64,000 nt of DNA from an uncultured Lachnospiraceae bacterium (GCA_944381395.1 CALWKY010000060.1:24921-88920); one strand, 5' to 3'; numbered from the stretch's first letter, positions 51,244-59,758 are shown. The notes: a model not told the origin generated them from the sequence alone. Numbers and translations are program-made.

Positions 51244-51272
51244 ATATTATCACGTATGCTGTACTCTGTCAA
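51244..51272 (-). promoter_or_regulatory. Strong sigma-A promoter of the phage activator
   Basis: Perfect TTGACA (51267-51272), 17 bases, TAATAT (51244-51249) on the minus strand. Confidence 0.75.
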
Positions 51273-51290
51273 ATACTTTCACATTTTGTG

Positions 51291-51662
51291 ATATTTTATC
51301 ATGTAGTGTTGCTTTTTTCAATAATTTCACTATACTTTAAAGTAGTTTTATAAACTATCAATCCAAAAAGATTGCAAATGCTGTGATAAGTTGTTTTTCG
51401 TTTCACACAAAATACAACGATATTTCTTTTTCGCTATTTCTTTTCTTTTTTTCCGTGATACATCCTTTCATTTTCTTATGTGCCAACATCAGAAAGTCTG
51501 CTGCCCCACACGAAAGTTAGAGAGAAATTTTTCGCTAAAAGGAATCTAAATGGAATGTTTTCACATTCTAAACTGCATTTTGAGGCATACCCAAGTTTTT
51601 CACTCTGCTTCAAAATTCATTTTTTCGTTCTTGTTTTTAAAATTTAAGGAGGTAACCTGCAG
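51291..51662. other. Gene-free, A+T-rich stretch at the right edge of the phage element
   Basis: About 370 bases without a supportable gene. The right end is the thioesterase leader with aaggaggt. A phage attachment site could lie here but I see no repeat pair that proves it. Confidence 0.4.
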
Positions 51663-52091
51663 ATGGATCCATATTTACACCGTGTACAATATTATGAAAC
51701 TGACCGTATGGGTATTAGCCACCATTCTAACTATATTCGTTGGATGGAAGAAGCACGTATTTATTACTTATCCCAAATTGGCTGGTCTTTTCACAAACTG
51801 GAAGAAGAAGGCATTTTCTCTCCTGTAACTGCTGTTGCCTGCCAGTATAAACGTCCCACAACCTTTGCAGATGAAGTAGCCATCGTTGTGCGCATTGATA
51901 AATTTTCCGGTGTTCGTCTGGTTATTTCTTATGAAATGACAAACGCAGCCACCGGAGAGGTGGTCTGCGTCGGCACTACAGAGCATGTTTTTTTAACGAA
52001 AGATGCAAAGCCCCTTCGTCTGAAAAAAGAATTTCCTGGTTTCTATGAAGCCCTTTGTCACTGGACAGAGTTAGATTCGTCCCAAATTTGA
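51663..52091 (+). CDS. YbgC/FcbC family acyl-CoA thioesterase
   Basis: A 142-residue hotdog-fold thioesterase. The N-terminus RVQYYETDRMGISHHSNYIRWMEEARIYYLSQIG carries the family signature with the catalytic Asp (residue 14) and HHSNY. The rest (ACQYKRPTTFADEVAIVVRIDKFSGVRLVISYEM) is typical. It hydrolyses acyl-CoA; physiological substrate unknown. ATG 51663 is eight to ten bases from aaggaggt. Monocistronic. Confidence 0.92.
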   Translation: MDPYLHRVQYYETDRMGISHHSNYIRWMEEARIYYLSQIGWSFHKLEEEGIFSPVTAVACQYKRPTTFADEVAIVVRIDKFSGVRLVISYEMTNAATGEVVCVGTTEHVFLTKDAKPLRLKKEFPGFYEALCHWTELDSSQI

Positions 52092-52095
52092 TCAA

Positions 52096-52126
52096 ATAAA
52101 AAGCAGGCAGTATGCCTGCTTTTTTC
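52096..52126. terminator. Bidirectional terminator
   Basis: Stem AAAAAGCAGGCA with TGCCTGCTTTTT and a 3-base loop, T-runs on both strands, between the thioesterase gene and the LysM gene. Confidence 0.88.
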
Positions 52127-52133
52127 TGTATCA

Positions 52134-53387
52134 TTACGGAATCATCAGTACTTGTCCGCAATAAATCAAATTAGGGTCTGTAATGTTATTTGCCTCCATA
52201 ATTTTTTCGATACCAGTATCATTTCCATAATAGTAGTTGCTGATATAACGTAAATTGTCTCCTTCTTCTACGGTATGGAATACTTCCTTTGTTACAGAAG
52301 TATCCGTATCTTCTTGTCCGTCATCCTCTGCCGGAACTGTTGAAGTATTTTCTGTGTCTTCTGTTGTTGTTTCATTTTCCGGTTCACTTTGCTCTGCTTT
52401 TTCAGCCCCTTCTGTATCTTCGGTCTGCTGAGTGCCTTCATCCACCTCAGCTGTAATATTTGTATTGTGATTTGCCTGTTCTTCCGGTCCAATAGGATCC
52501 GCTGTAATGGTGCTGCCCACTGCCATGGTATCTTCTTCTGACTGTTTTTGTGCAATGGCAGTCACATTACCTTCCAATGCCGAAAGTTTCGTTTCCATCA
52601 TCTCCAATCGCCGTAAGGATCCTGCCACAGCGCCGCTTAGCCCCAGCATAACACCACATAAAACCACGCAGGCAGCTGTCAGCATTGCCTGACGATGCTT
52701 TCTTTCCTTTGCGGCTTGCCGTTCTCGTTTCTTTAAAACAGCACGGATTTGTTCCGCCGCGTCAATACGTTCTTCCGGTGTCGGCTTTCTGCCTTTTCGG
52801 GATAATGTACTGCCTGCCTGTTTTGCTTCTTTTGGCGGCACCGTTGGATGCTGTAGCATATATTCTTGCATCGCCTGATTTTTCTCATAATAAAGAAAAA
52901 ATCCACGCGCCTGCCGTAGTCCCCCTCCATTTTTCGGGTAAAGAAAATACGTTTCTCCCTCTTGGCTGCTGTCCATGACAAATAATACCTGCCATGGTTC
53001 CGAAAAGAATGTACTGTGGATTTTCTCCTCCCGTTGTGTTACCACAGCACCAAAGCCGGCTTCCAGTTCTGCCCATCCTACCACTTGGGTATCCGGGAAA
53101 CTTTTGGAAAGCACTGCTCCAACTTGTTCCCATTCTTCTGCGGTCATGGCAAAAGGCTCTTTTCTGTCTTCTTTTTCCTCCATGCCCATAGCACCGCTGA
53201 TGAGGACTACATCTTGACCGCTTACCGTAATATGCCTGCCGCATAATAATGCCGTTTTGCGGCATGCCTCTCCATTTCTGGCAAATTGTTTCAAATACGT
53301 ATAGACATAGTCTTCTAAGTAAATTCCTATTTCTTCTTCTAATCCACCCATCTGCCTGCAATTTTGCGGCAATCCTTCTTCTCGCAT
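52134..53387 (-). CDS. Membrane LysM protein with degenerate JAMM/MPN-like N-terminal domain
   Basis: A 417-residue protein. Residues 30-180 resemble an MPN/JAMM fold (CGRHITVSGQDVVLISGA ... TQVVGWAELEAGFGAVVTQREEKIHSTFFSEPWQVLFVMDSSQEGETYFLYP). The HSH metal ligands of true JAMM proteases (VGWxHSHPGxG) are replaced by AELEAG. A basic linker, one transmembrane helix (about 247-268) and a long acidic Thr/Glu-rich stretch follow. A C-terminal LysM (HTVEEGDNLRYISNYYYGNDTGIEKIMEANNITDPNLIYCGQVLMIP) ends it. It probably spans from cytoplasm to cell wall. ATG 53387 has aaggagg upstream at 13 bases. Confidence 0.72.
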   Translation of the reverse strand: MREEGLPQNCRQMGGLEEEIGIYLEDYVYTYLKQFARNGEACRKTALLCGRHITVSGQDVVLISGAMGMEEKEDRKEPFAMTAEEWEQVGAVLSKSFPDTQVVGWAELEAGFGAVVTQREEKIHSTFFSEPWQVLFVMDSSQEGETYFLYPKNGGGLRQARGFFLYYEKNQAMQEYMLQHPTVPPKEAKQAGSTLSRKGRKPTPEERIDAAEQIRAVLKKRERQAAKERKHRQAMLTAACVVLCGVMLGLSGAVAGSLRRLEMMETKLSALEGNVTAIAQKQSEEDTMAVGSTITADPIGPEEQANHNTNITAEVDEGTQQTEDTEGAEKAEQSEPENETTTEDTENTSTVPAEDDGQEDTDTSVTKEVFHTVEEGDNLRYISNYYYGNDTGIEKIMEANNITDPNLIYCGQVLMIP

Positions 53388-53592
53388 CGTATGATTTCTA
53401 CCTCCTTTTTTCCGAATACCACTGGACAAACTTTGCGTCGGGAGCAACTTCCTCTGTCGCTGTGCCTGTCCCATGGAAAAAGAATACCATTCTCGTTCTT
53501 CAGAATTTGTCGAAAACCGTCGCGTAAGCACGCTCTTTTTTCGCAAAATCTGCCAAAACTTTCTTTCTGGAAAAAAGGAAATCCCACCATAC

Positions 53593-53626
53593 AAAAAGAG
53601 CCTGATCCTGAAAAGATCAGACTCTT
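53593..53626 (-). terminator. Terminator overlapping the end of rsmA
   Basis: On the minus strand, stem GAGTCTGATC with GATCAGGCTC (one mismatch) followed by TTTTTG. The stem includes the rsmA stop codon region. Confidence 0.75.
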
Positions 53627-54525
53627 GATTCAGCTTCTGTACCATTCGTTTTCTTCTTTTCACATATCCATAATGCATCACTGAGTGCTGCAAAATCCGC
53701 CAGAGAAAGCCTTTCTCCGCGAATATTTTCTTCCAGCCCCGCCTGCGCCATGCAGGAAAGGATTTCCTCTTTGGATAAAGAAAGCTCTCCTTGATTGCGC
53801 AATGTATTCAGTAATGTTTTTCGACGCTGAGAAAACGCGCAGCGAATAATATGAAATAAAAATGCCTCGTTTTGTGCAGACACGCTCTTTTCCGGCAATA
53901 TAGTCAGCGTAATCACAGCGGAATCCACTTTAGGTCGGGGCATAAAGCAGGACGGCGGAACGATCATATCTAACTTTGCAGCGGCATGATACTGTATACA
54001 TAAAGATAATGCTCCATAGTCCTTTGAACCCGCTTCCGCCTGCATTCGTTCTGCCACTTCCCTTTGCACCATGACCGTTAAAGAGGCAATGCCATTAGGT
54101 TTTTCCAGTAACTCCATTAAAATAGGTGTGGTAATATAATACGGCAGGTTCGCCACGACCTTAATGGGCTTTCCATCATTTTCTTCTGCGATCAGCTGGG
54201 CAATGTCCGTTTTCAGTACATCCTGATTGACAATCTTAATATTGTCGTAGTCTTTCAGTGTCTGCGCAAGAATGGGAATGAGCTTGTCGTCAATTTCTAC
54301 TGCGATGACCTTTCTTGCGTGCTCTGCCAATACTTGTGTCAAAGATCCAATCCCAGGTCCAATTTCTAATACACAGTCATTTTCCGTAATTCCGGCACAA
54401 TCTGCAATGCGCTCCAAAATATTGGAATCGATTAGAAAGTTTTGCCCAAAATTCTTTTTAAAATAAAATCCGTTTGCCTCAATAATTTCCTTCGTTCGAG
54501 AAGGAGACGCGATTCTTGGAATCAT
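53617..54525 (-). CDS. rsmA: 16S rRNA (adenine1518/1519-N6)-dimethyltransferase
   Basis: A 302-residue enzyme that dimethylates two adjacent adenosines near the 3' end of 16S rRNA. Markers: KKNFGQNFLID at residues 23-33, LEIGPGIGSLTQVLAEHARKVIAVEID (SAM-binding motif I), NLPYYITTPILMELL (catalytic NLPY) and SCFMPRPKVDSAVI. It follows the small-export gene by 13 bases, so both are in one operon. Confidence 0.97.
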   Translation of the reverse strand: MIPRIASPSRTKEIIEANGFYFKKNFGQNFLIDSNILERIADCAGITENDCVLEIGPGIGSLTQVLAEHARKVIAVEIDDKLIPILAQTLKDYDNIKIVNQDVLKTDIAQLIAEENDGKPIKVVANLPYYITTPILMELLEKPNGIASLTVMVQREVAERMQAEAGSKDYGALSLCIQYHAAAKLDMIVPPSCFMPRPKVDSAVITLTILPEKSVSAQNEAFLFHIIRCAFSQRRKTLLNTLRNQGELSLSKEEILSCMAQAGLEENIRGERLSLADFAALSDALWICEKKKTNGTEAESRV

Positions 54526-54538
54526 ACTTTGCTCCTGT

Positions 54539-55036
54539 TTAAAAAATACTTCCGATCACACCAAAAGAAAGCAGGGATACAATCACGCCAGCGCAGAAAA
54601 CCGCCAGCATAATCACCGGAAATGTCTTTTTGGGATCCATCCCCAGTAATGCGCTGATCAGCGCGCCTGTCCAGGCTCCCGTACCCGGCAAAGGTACCGC
54701 AACAAATAAAAGCAGCCCCCAATAAGCATACTTTTGTATCAAATCACTTTTTTGATCAGCTCTTCTTTCACACCAGTCAACAATACCTCGTAGTCTTGTC
54801 TTGCGCATCATGCGGAAAATCCAGCGAATACATAATAAAACAAAAGGGATAGGAAAAATGTTTCCAATATAAGAAATTAAAAATGTTGGCATTAACTCCA
54901 TTCCCATGGCAAAACCAGCAATAATCCCGCCTCTTAATTCCAAAATAGGCAATACTGAAACAATAAATACAATCAGTTCTTTGGATAAAATCCCGCCTAA
55001 ATTAACTACAAACCAATTCGCTAAGGTTTCTGCCAA
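54539..55036 (-). CDS. Small multidrug-export family protein (COG2426)
   Basis: A 165-residue membrane protein with about five hydrophobic segments. Landmarks: VSVLPILELRGGIIAGFAMGM, GNIFPIPFVLLCIRWIF and VAVPLPGTGAWTGALISALLGMDPKK, all typical of the COG2426 'small multi-drug export' family, whose role is poorly established. I choose TTG 55036 (MAETLANWF) because gaggtg is seven bases upstream. A GTG at 55051 would overlap that site. It shares an operon with rsmA. Confidence 0.8.
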   Translation of the reverse strand: MAETLANWFVVNLGGILSKELIVFIVSVLPILELRGGIIAGFAMGMELMPTFLISYIGNIFPIPFVLLCIRWIFRMMRKTRLRGIVDWCERRADQKSDLIQKYAYWGLLLFVAVPLPGTGAWTGALISALLGMDPKKTFPVIMLAVFCAGVIVSLLSFGVIGSIF

Positions 55037-55083
55037 AACCAAGCACCTCACTTATTCTTGTTATAATCAAATTCATGGATTAG

Positions 55084-55112
55084 ATTATACCCAATAAAGG
55101 CTATAATTGCAA
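55084..55112 (-). promoter_or_regulatory. Sigma-A promoter of the export-rsmA operon
   Basis: TTGCAA (55107-55112), 17 bases, perfect TATAAT (55084-55089) on the minus strand. Confidence 0.72.
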
Positions 55113-55387
55113 TGTTTTTTTCCATTTCATCCCCTCACCCGAATGGATAAAATTTTCTTCTTGTTTCGCTTTGTCTTATCATGTACGCTACATGATATTG
55201 AGCGATATTCCAATCAAATTTCATCTTCTATGCAAAAAGAAGTTCATCTTCCATATATTCTTCGTTTGTTTTCTCCGGATTTTCCAAAAAAGCTTTTCAT
55301 TTTTTCTCATTTTGTAATAATCCGTTCGTTCTTGCTGGATACATGCCGGAAGATTTTTCCAAAAATATCACTTTTTCCCTGTATCCC
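55113..55387. other. Gene-free stretch between divergent promoters
   Basis: About 275 bases, T-rich on the plus strand. No gene, hairpin with T-run or repeat recognised. Confidence 0.4.
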
Positions 55388-55417
55388 TTGAATTTTTACC
55401 CAAAAGACAACTATAAT
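55388..55417 (+). promoter_or_regulatory. Candidate promoter of the RpiR regulator gene
   Basis: TTGAAT (55388-55393), 18 bases, TATAAT (55412-55417), 49 bases before the start codon. Confidence 0.6.
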
Positions 55418-55465
55418 AAGGATTATTACGCATACTATAAAAACACAGTGAAGGAGTGACTTTAC

Positions 55466-56329
55466 ATGACAGAAGAATTTCGCAGCCGCTTGATGAATGT
55501 CCATCTAACAAAAAAAGAACAGTTAATCGCTGAATTTGTATTGGATAATTTTGCGGAAGCCTGTTTTATTACTTCTACAGAAATTGCGAAGCGCCTGCAT
55601 ATGAGTGACTCCTCTGTAATTCGTTTCACCCGTACCCTGGGTTATTCCGGCTTTATGGATTTTCAAAAAAGCATTCGTAAAAGCTATACCGAACACATCA
55701 ATAGCGTGCCGGATAATTTAACCATTCCTTCTGAACGTATGAAACTCAGTATTGAAAAACTGGATCAAAGCGATATTTTAGAAAGTTATTTTTCCAATGT
55801 GTTGCAGAATCTGGAAAGCTGCGTACGGCAGAATGATACCTTGTCTTTCCAACGGGCAACGGATATCATCACCACCAGCAAACGAAAATTTATTGTTGCC
55901 AGCCGTGCCAATACTTGCGTTGGCGATATGATGCTTCTTTTACTGAAGCACTTGCTGCCGGATGTGTATGAAACATCTTATCCCGCCATCAATGTGATCG
56001 ACCATCTGGTAGATATTACCGAAAATGATTGTATCATTGCTGTCAGCTTTCCCAGATACTCCCAAATGGATATCCAGGCGGCACAAATGGCGTATGACGC
56101 CGGCGCAAAAATTGTACTCCTTACAGATAAAGCATCTTCACCTCTGGCGCGTTTTGCCACACAGATTTTAACAGTCAGCGTAGATTCCAATACGTTCTTT
56201 AACTCTTATGTCGCAGTACTTTTTACCATGGAACTGCTTTGCTCTTTCATCAGTAAAAAAATCGGCTATTCTACCAAAGATAAATTGGAATTAATTGATA
56301 AATACCTCTCCCGTGTTGGTTTGTATTGA
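55466..56329 (+). CDS. MurR/RpiR family transcriptional regulator
   Basis: A 287-residue regulator. N-terminal HTH_6 domain (LTKKEQLIAEFVLDNFAEACFITSTEIAKRLHMSDSSVIRFTRTLGYSGFMDFQKSIRKSY). The C-terminal SIS sugar-phosphate-binding domain runs over residues 120-270 (KFIVASRANTCVGDMMLLLLKHLLPDVYE, CIIAVSFPRYSQMDIQAAQMAYDAGAKIVLLTD). Such proteins sense phosphosugars. No sugar genes adjoin it, so its regulon lies elsewhere. The start follows aaggagtg. Confidence 0.92.
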   Translation: MTEEFRSRLMNVHLTKKEQLIAEFVLDNFAEACFITSTEIAKRLHMSDSSVIRFTRTLGYSGFMDFQKSIRKSYTEHINSVPDNLTIPSERMKLSIEKLDQSDILESYFSNVLQNLESCVRQNDTLSFQRATDIITTSKRKFIVASRANTCVGDMMLLLLKHLLPDVYETSYPAINVIDHLVDITENDCIIAVSFPRYSQMDIQAAQMAYDAGAKIVLLTDKASSPLARFATQILTVSVDSNTFFNSYVAVLFTMELLCSFISKKIGYSTKDKLELIDKYLSRVGLY

Positions 56330-56338
56330 AAAAGAAGG

Positions 56339-56368
56339 AAAAAAGATACCTTTCCAGGTATCTTTTTT
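56339..56368. terminator. Bidirectional terminator
   Basis: Stem AAAAAAGATACCT with AGGTATCTTTTTT and a 4-base loop, between convergent genes. Confidence 0.88.
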
Positions 56369-56897
56369 AGTATCTTCCATTAATATACGTATCTATTTTG
56401 GACTTCCGGCTTCCTTCCGTAAAAACGCCTTCTTCCCGTAATTTTTCTAAAATGACTGTGCTGGTGGAATGTAGAATCATATCATAAACCGGCAGCAGTA
56501 TTTCAAATAATTTTCCTTTTAAATAATGGCTCTTTACTTTGACAAAATAAGCATCCACTTCTTCAAAATCCAAAAGATGCAGTGCCCGTAATGTTGCCTG
56601 ATCCTTTTTATGGTAATAGTAATTGCTTTGCTGTTGGTAATCTTTTTTCAGTTCGTACTCCATACCGCCGGATGTACTGACTAATTTTGCCTCTTTTGCC
56701 AACGCGTTGTAATATTGGTAATTAAAAAGGGCTTTTTCTATTGTATCCATATTGCGGAAAGGTCCAATGTCACCATATATCACTGCCTCATAATTTTTTT
56801 GTAAATACTCCTGTTTCGTCATATCACCTCTGCCATACTGGTCAATTAAACATTGGTGATAGGCAAAATATTTTTCTATGGCGTTCACTTTCTGCAC
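56367..56897 (-). CDS. DUF6648-like hypothetical protein
   Basis: A 176-residue helical, Tyr- and Lys-rich protein (FAYHQCLIDQYGRGDMTKQEYLQKNYEAV ... NYQYYNALAKEAKL ... HYLKGKLFEILLPVYDMILHSTSTVILEKLREEGVFTEGSRKSKIDTYINGRY). It matches my memory of a clostridial DUF (DUF6648). No catalytic motif. Its stop lies at the shared terminator. Function unknown. Confidence 0.7.
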   Translation of the reverse strand: MQKVNAIEKYFAYHQCLIDQYGRGDMTKQEYLQKNYEAVIYGDIGPFRNMDTIEKALFNYQYYNALAKEAKLVSTSGGMEYELKKDYQQQSNYYYHKKDQATLRALHLLDFEEVDAYFVKVKSHYLKGKLFEILLPVYDMILHSTSTVILEKLREEGVFTEGSRKSKIDTYINGRY

Positions 56898-57024
56898 CTG
56901 CTTCCGTTTTCATTCTGTATCAATCTTTTTTTCCTTCCAACCATTCCCTCTATGTGCGGAAGATTCCTTTTGTTACAATAAAATCAGAAATATTCTGTTT
57001 TGTCCCATGCAAAAGGAGGACCCC

Positions 57025-57438
57025 ATGACTTATCAAGATTATTACGAAACGATTCTGCGTCCGCAATTAGAAGCCATCGACTTATATCTGAAAACCACAC
57101 CCCAGCCATATCCGTTGAAAGAAACTGCAAAGATATGTCATATTTCCGTTGGAGAAGTAGAAACCCTGCTGTTGCCCTTAGGCGTTGCCTGCATTACAAA
57201 GCCGGTTTTTTTCTATATTCTCTGCCATGGTTCTTCGTTCCTTTGCCGTTTGTTGCAGCGGCAAATTACCACCACCGGTCCGTTTTATGATTCCGCGCGC
57301 ATCGCCTACATATACAATTTACCGGAAAAAGAAGTGCGGCAGGCATTGGAAAAAATGGGCTTGTTTTGCTGTACCGCAGGGTTGCTTCCAGCATTGTTTC
57401 GCCAGATTGTTATCTCTGATAAACAGTGTCCTCTCTAA
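57025..57438 (+). CDS. Hypothetical protein with HTH-like halves, 137 residues
   Basis: Begins at ATG 57025 with aaaaggagga just upstream. The two halves (YPLKETAKICHISVGEVETLLLPLGV and ARIAYIYNLPEKEVRQALEKMGL) each look like a helix-turn-helix-type helical unit, and five Cys are scattered. I recognise no family. Its last 29 bases overlap the end of the convergent DJ-1 gene. Confidence 0.65.
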   Translation: MTYQDYYETILRPQLEAIDLYLKTTPQPYPLKETAKICHISVGEVETLLLPLGVACITKPVFFYILCHGSSFLCRLLQRQITTTGPFYDSARIAYIYNLPEKEVRQALEKMGLFCCTAGLLPALFRQIVISDKQCPL

Positions 57439-57961
57439 GTTTTTCTGCCGCCCGCTTGCCGCAGAGGTTTTCCACTAAAACCATCGCAAAGTCCATTGCC
57501 CTGCCAGGTCCGCAAGCTGTAATAACATTGCCATCTTGTACCACACCTTCAAAGCAAACTATGGAATTTTGCAGCATGTTTTCCATCCCGGGATAGATCG
57601 TGGCACGCTTGCCGTCTAAAATGCCTAAACCGGCTAATACCATGGGAGCGGCACAAATGGCAGCGGTTAATTTTCCTGCCGCAAAGTGTTTTATAAGTGC
57701 TTCCGCCAGTTCTTTGTGCGCCATCAATCCTTTTGTGCCGGGCATGCCTCCCGGCAATATCAAAACATCTGCATCCGCCAGGTTGGTCCCTTCAAAAAGA
57801 GCGTCTGCTGTATACTGTATGCCATGGGAACCTGCCACTTGTTTACTGCCAGTAATAGAGATCATTTTCGCTTCTACCCCAGCACGGCGCAAAAAATCAA
57901 TCGGAGCCGTTGCTTCCATTTCTTCAAATCCATCTGCCAAAAATAAATATGCTTTTTTCAT
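57410..57961 (-). CDS. DJ-1/PfpI family protein
   Basis: A 183-residue protein of the DJ-1/ThiJ group. YLFLADGFEEMEATAPIDFLRRAGVE holds the conserved Glu (residue 15), and the nucleophile elbow is AAICAAPMVLAGLG with Cys near residue 103. DVLILPGGMPGTKGL is also typical. Reported activities include deglycase and stress functions. ATG 57961 follows aaaggagc; the longer frame has no site. Confidence 0.92.
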   Translation of the reverse strand: MKKAYLFLADGFEEMEATAPIDFLRRAGVEAKMISITGSKQVAGSHGIQYTADALFEGTNLADADVLILPGGMPGTKGLMAHKELAEALIKHFAAGKLTAAICAAPMVLAGLGILDGKRATIYPGMENMLQNSIVCFEGVVQDGNVITACGPGRAMDFAMVLVENLCGKRAAEKLREDTVYQR

Positions 57962-58155
57962 TCCAATCCGCTCCTTTCTTCGTTTAGTATACCTCTTTTT
58001 CTTTTTCCACGCAAGAAATCTCAATGACAGAAAGCCTTATCTTCTCTTGCAAGCCCATAAAATTTGTGCTACAGTATTACAAGTAACTAAATCATTCCTA
58101 TATTTACATAATTTTTGCAGAAGTTTTTCTGCGAAAAAGAAGTGAGGCAATTATT

Positions 58156-59514
58156 ATGGTAAAAAATCGTTATGAAATGGATATGTGTACCGGTCCGCTT
58201 TTGCAGAAATTATTGGTCTTTTCTCTTCCGCTTATGCTTTCCAGTATTCTCCAGCTGCTCTTTAATGCGGTAGATATTATCGTTGTAGGTCAGTTTTCCG
58301 GCTCTACTGCGTTGGCGGCTGTCGGTGCAACTACCTCTTTGATTATGCTGATTACCAATTTATTTATCGGCATTTCCATAGGCGCCAATGTTTTAGCGGC
58401 TCAGTTTTTTGCTTCCGGAAAGAAAGATCTGATGCAGGATACCGTACATTCTGCCATTTTAACCGGTATTATCAGCGGTATCATTATGGTGTTTGTAGGT
58501 ATCTTTTTAGCCCGCCCCGCATTAGAGGCTATGGATACTCCTTCCGACGTCATCGACCAGGCCGTGCTTTATATGCGCATATATTTCTGTGGTATGCCCT
58601 TTTTTATGACTTATAACTACGGTGCCGCGATCCTTCGCGCCATCGGCGATACAAAACGTCCTCTTTATTTCTTAATCATGGCCGGTGTGCTGAATGCCTG
58701 CCTGAATGTAATCTTGGTTAAATTCTTTTCTATGGGCGTAGCCGGTGTTGCCATCGCAACCGTAATCAGCCAGATTTTAAGCTGTTCTTTGGTATTGTAT
58801 TGTCTGGTGAAATCCGATGGCATTTACCGTTTGGATTTCCATAAACTAAAGATTCATCCCCATATTGTAAAACGTATGCTGTTAATTGGTCTGCCTGCCG
58901 GGATTCAAAGTATGCTCATTAGTTTTTCCAATGTTATTATCCAGTCTTCCATTAACTCCTTTGGTTACTTGGCTATGGCAGGCAATACTGCCGCTGCAAA
59001 TATTGATGGCTTTATCTATGCCGCGCTCAATGCTATTACACAAACCTGCTTGACCTTCACCAGCCAAAACTTTGGTGCCGGTGAATATAAGCGAGTAGAT
59101 TCTGTTTTGGTGCAGTGCGTTTTCATTGATTTAGTCATCGGTATCATCATGGGCGTTGGCTGCTACCTGCTGGGGCCTCAGCTGCTTTCCATTTATAATA
59201 ACGACCCGGAAGTCATCTCTTATGGCATGATCCGTATTGCGACCATTGGTTTGCCCTATGCCATCTGCGGTATTATGGACTTGATTCCCGGTTCCATGCG
59301 TGGCATGGGTCGTTCTGCAGTGCCTATGTTTATCACCCTCAGTGGTGTATGTTTGTTCCGTATTTTCTGGGTATATTTTGTTTTTGCAGAACATCGCACC
59401 ATGGAAATGCTGTACCTGTCTTACCCCGTATCATGGATACTCACCATTATTTTGCAGTTGATCTGCTTCTATTTTGTAAGAAAGAAAATGTACCATCGCG
59501 TACAAACAACATGA
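58156..59514 (+). CDS. MATE family efflux transporter
   Basis: A 452-residue, 12-helix MATE protein (MCTGPLLQKLLVFSLPLMLSSILQLLFNAVDIIVVGQFSGSTALAAVGATTSLIMLITNLFIGISIGANVLAAQFFASGKK). It belongs to the NorM/DinF-like group common in Clostridia and differs clearly from the MATE at 32813. Exports cationic drugs or metabolites using Na+ or H+ gradients. The start follows gaagtgagg. Repeat copy A lies just downstream and could terminate it. Confidence 0.93.
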   Translation: MVKNRYEMDMCTGPLLQKLLVFSLPLMLSSILQLLFNAVDIIVVGQFSGSTALAAVGATTSLIMLITNLFIGISIGANVLAAQFFASGKKDLMQDTVHSAILTGIISGIIMVFVGIFLARPALEAMDTPSDVIDQAVLYMRIYFCGMPFFMTYNYGAAILRAIGDTKRPLYFLIMAGVLNACLNVILVKFFSMGVAGVAIATVISQILSCSLVLYCLVKSDGIYRLDFHKLKIHPHIVKRMLLIGLPAGIQSMLISFSNVIIQSSINSFGYLAMAGNTAAANIDGFIYAALNAITQTCLTFTSQNFGAGEYKRVDSVLVQCVFIDLVIGIIMGVGCYLLGPQLLSIYNNDPEVISYGMIRIATIGLPYAICGIMDLIPGSMRGMGRSAVPMFITLSGVCLFRIFWVYFVFAEHRTMEMLYLSYPVSWILTIILQLICFYFVRKKMYHRVQTT

Positions 59515-59561
59515 TGTTATGTACAATAAGATGATAATCCTTTAGGCACTTTTTCATAAGA

Positions 59562-59725
59562 AAATAAAAATAGCTGAAATCCTTATGATCATAAGGATTT
59601 CAGCTATTTCTTTTTGAACTGTATTATATTCCTGCAAAGACGGTCGTTGCAATTTTCCTTAATAGATCAAACGAAACATCCCGTTTTCTTAAGGGGAGAT
59701 TGCTTTTCGTTGCCGTCTTTTTTCA
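59562..59725 (+). repeat. Intergenic two-hairpin repeat, copy A
   Basis: First hairpin: a perfect 19-bp stem AAATAGCTGAAATCCTTAT and complement (59568-59609) followed by TCTTTTT. Then a second, long structure: AAAGACGG pairs with CCGTCTTT at the end. Inside it GCAATTTTCCTTAA pairs with TTAAGGGGAGATTGC. It ends with TTTTTT, so it may also act as a terminator. It fills the gap between the MATE gene and the GntR-HAD gene. Confidence 0.75.
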
Positions 59726-59758
59726 TGTCCTGATTTCGTTTTATTTCGATTTTTACGA

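Larger units (their letters stand above)
37148..51290 (-). mobile_element. Compact PBSX/xkd-type contractile-tail phage element lacking integration and lysis genes
   Basis: About 14 kb of contiguous phage morphogenesis genes on the minus strand between secG and a thioesterase gene. They are an activator, TerS-like, TerL, portal, scaffold, capsid, connectors, sheath, tube, chaperones, LysM protein, hub, short tape-measure-position protein, and baseplate genes. I found no integrase, repressor, replication, holin, endolysin, fibre or full-length tape-measure gene. Boundaries are set by the activator promoter and the last terminator; attachment sites were not identified. Confidence 0.88.
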
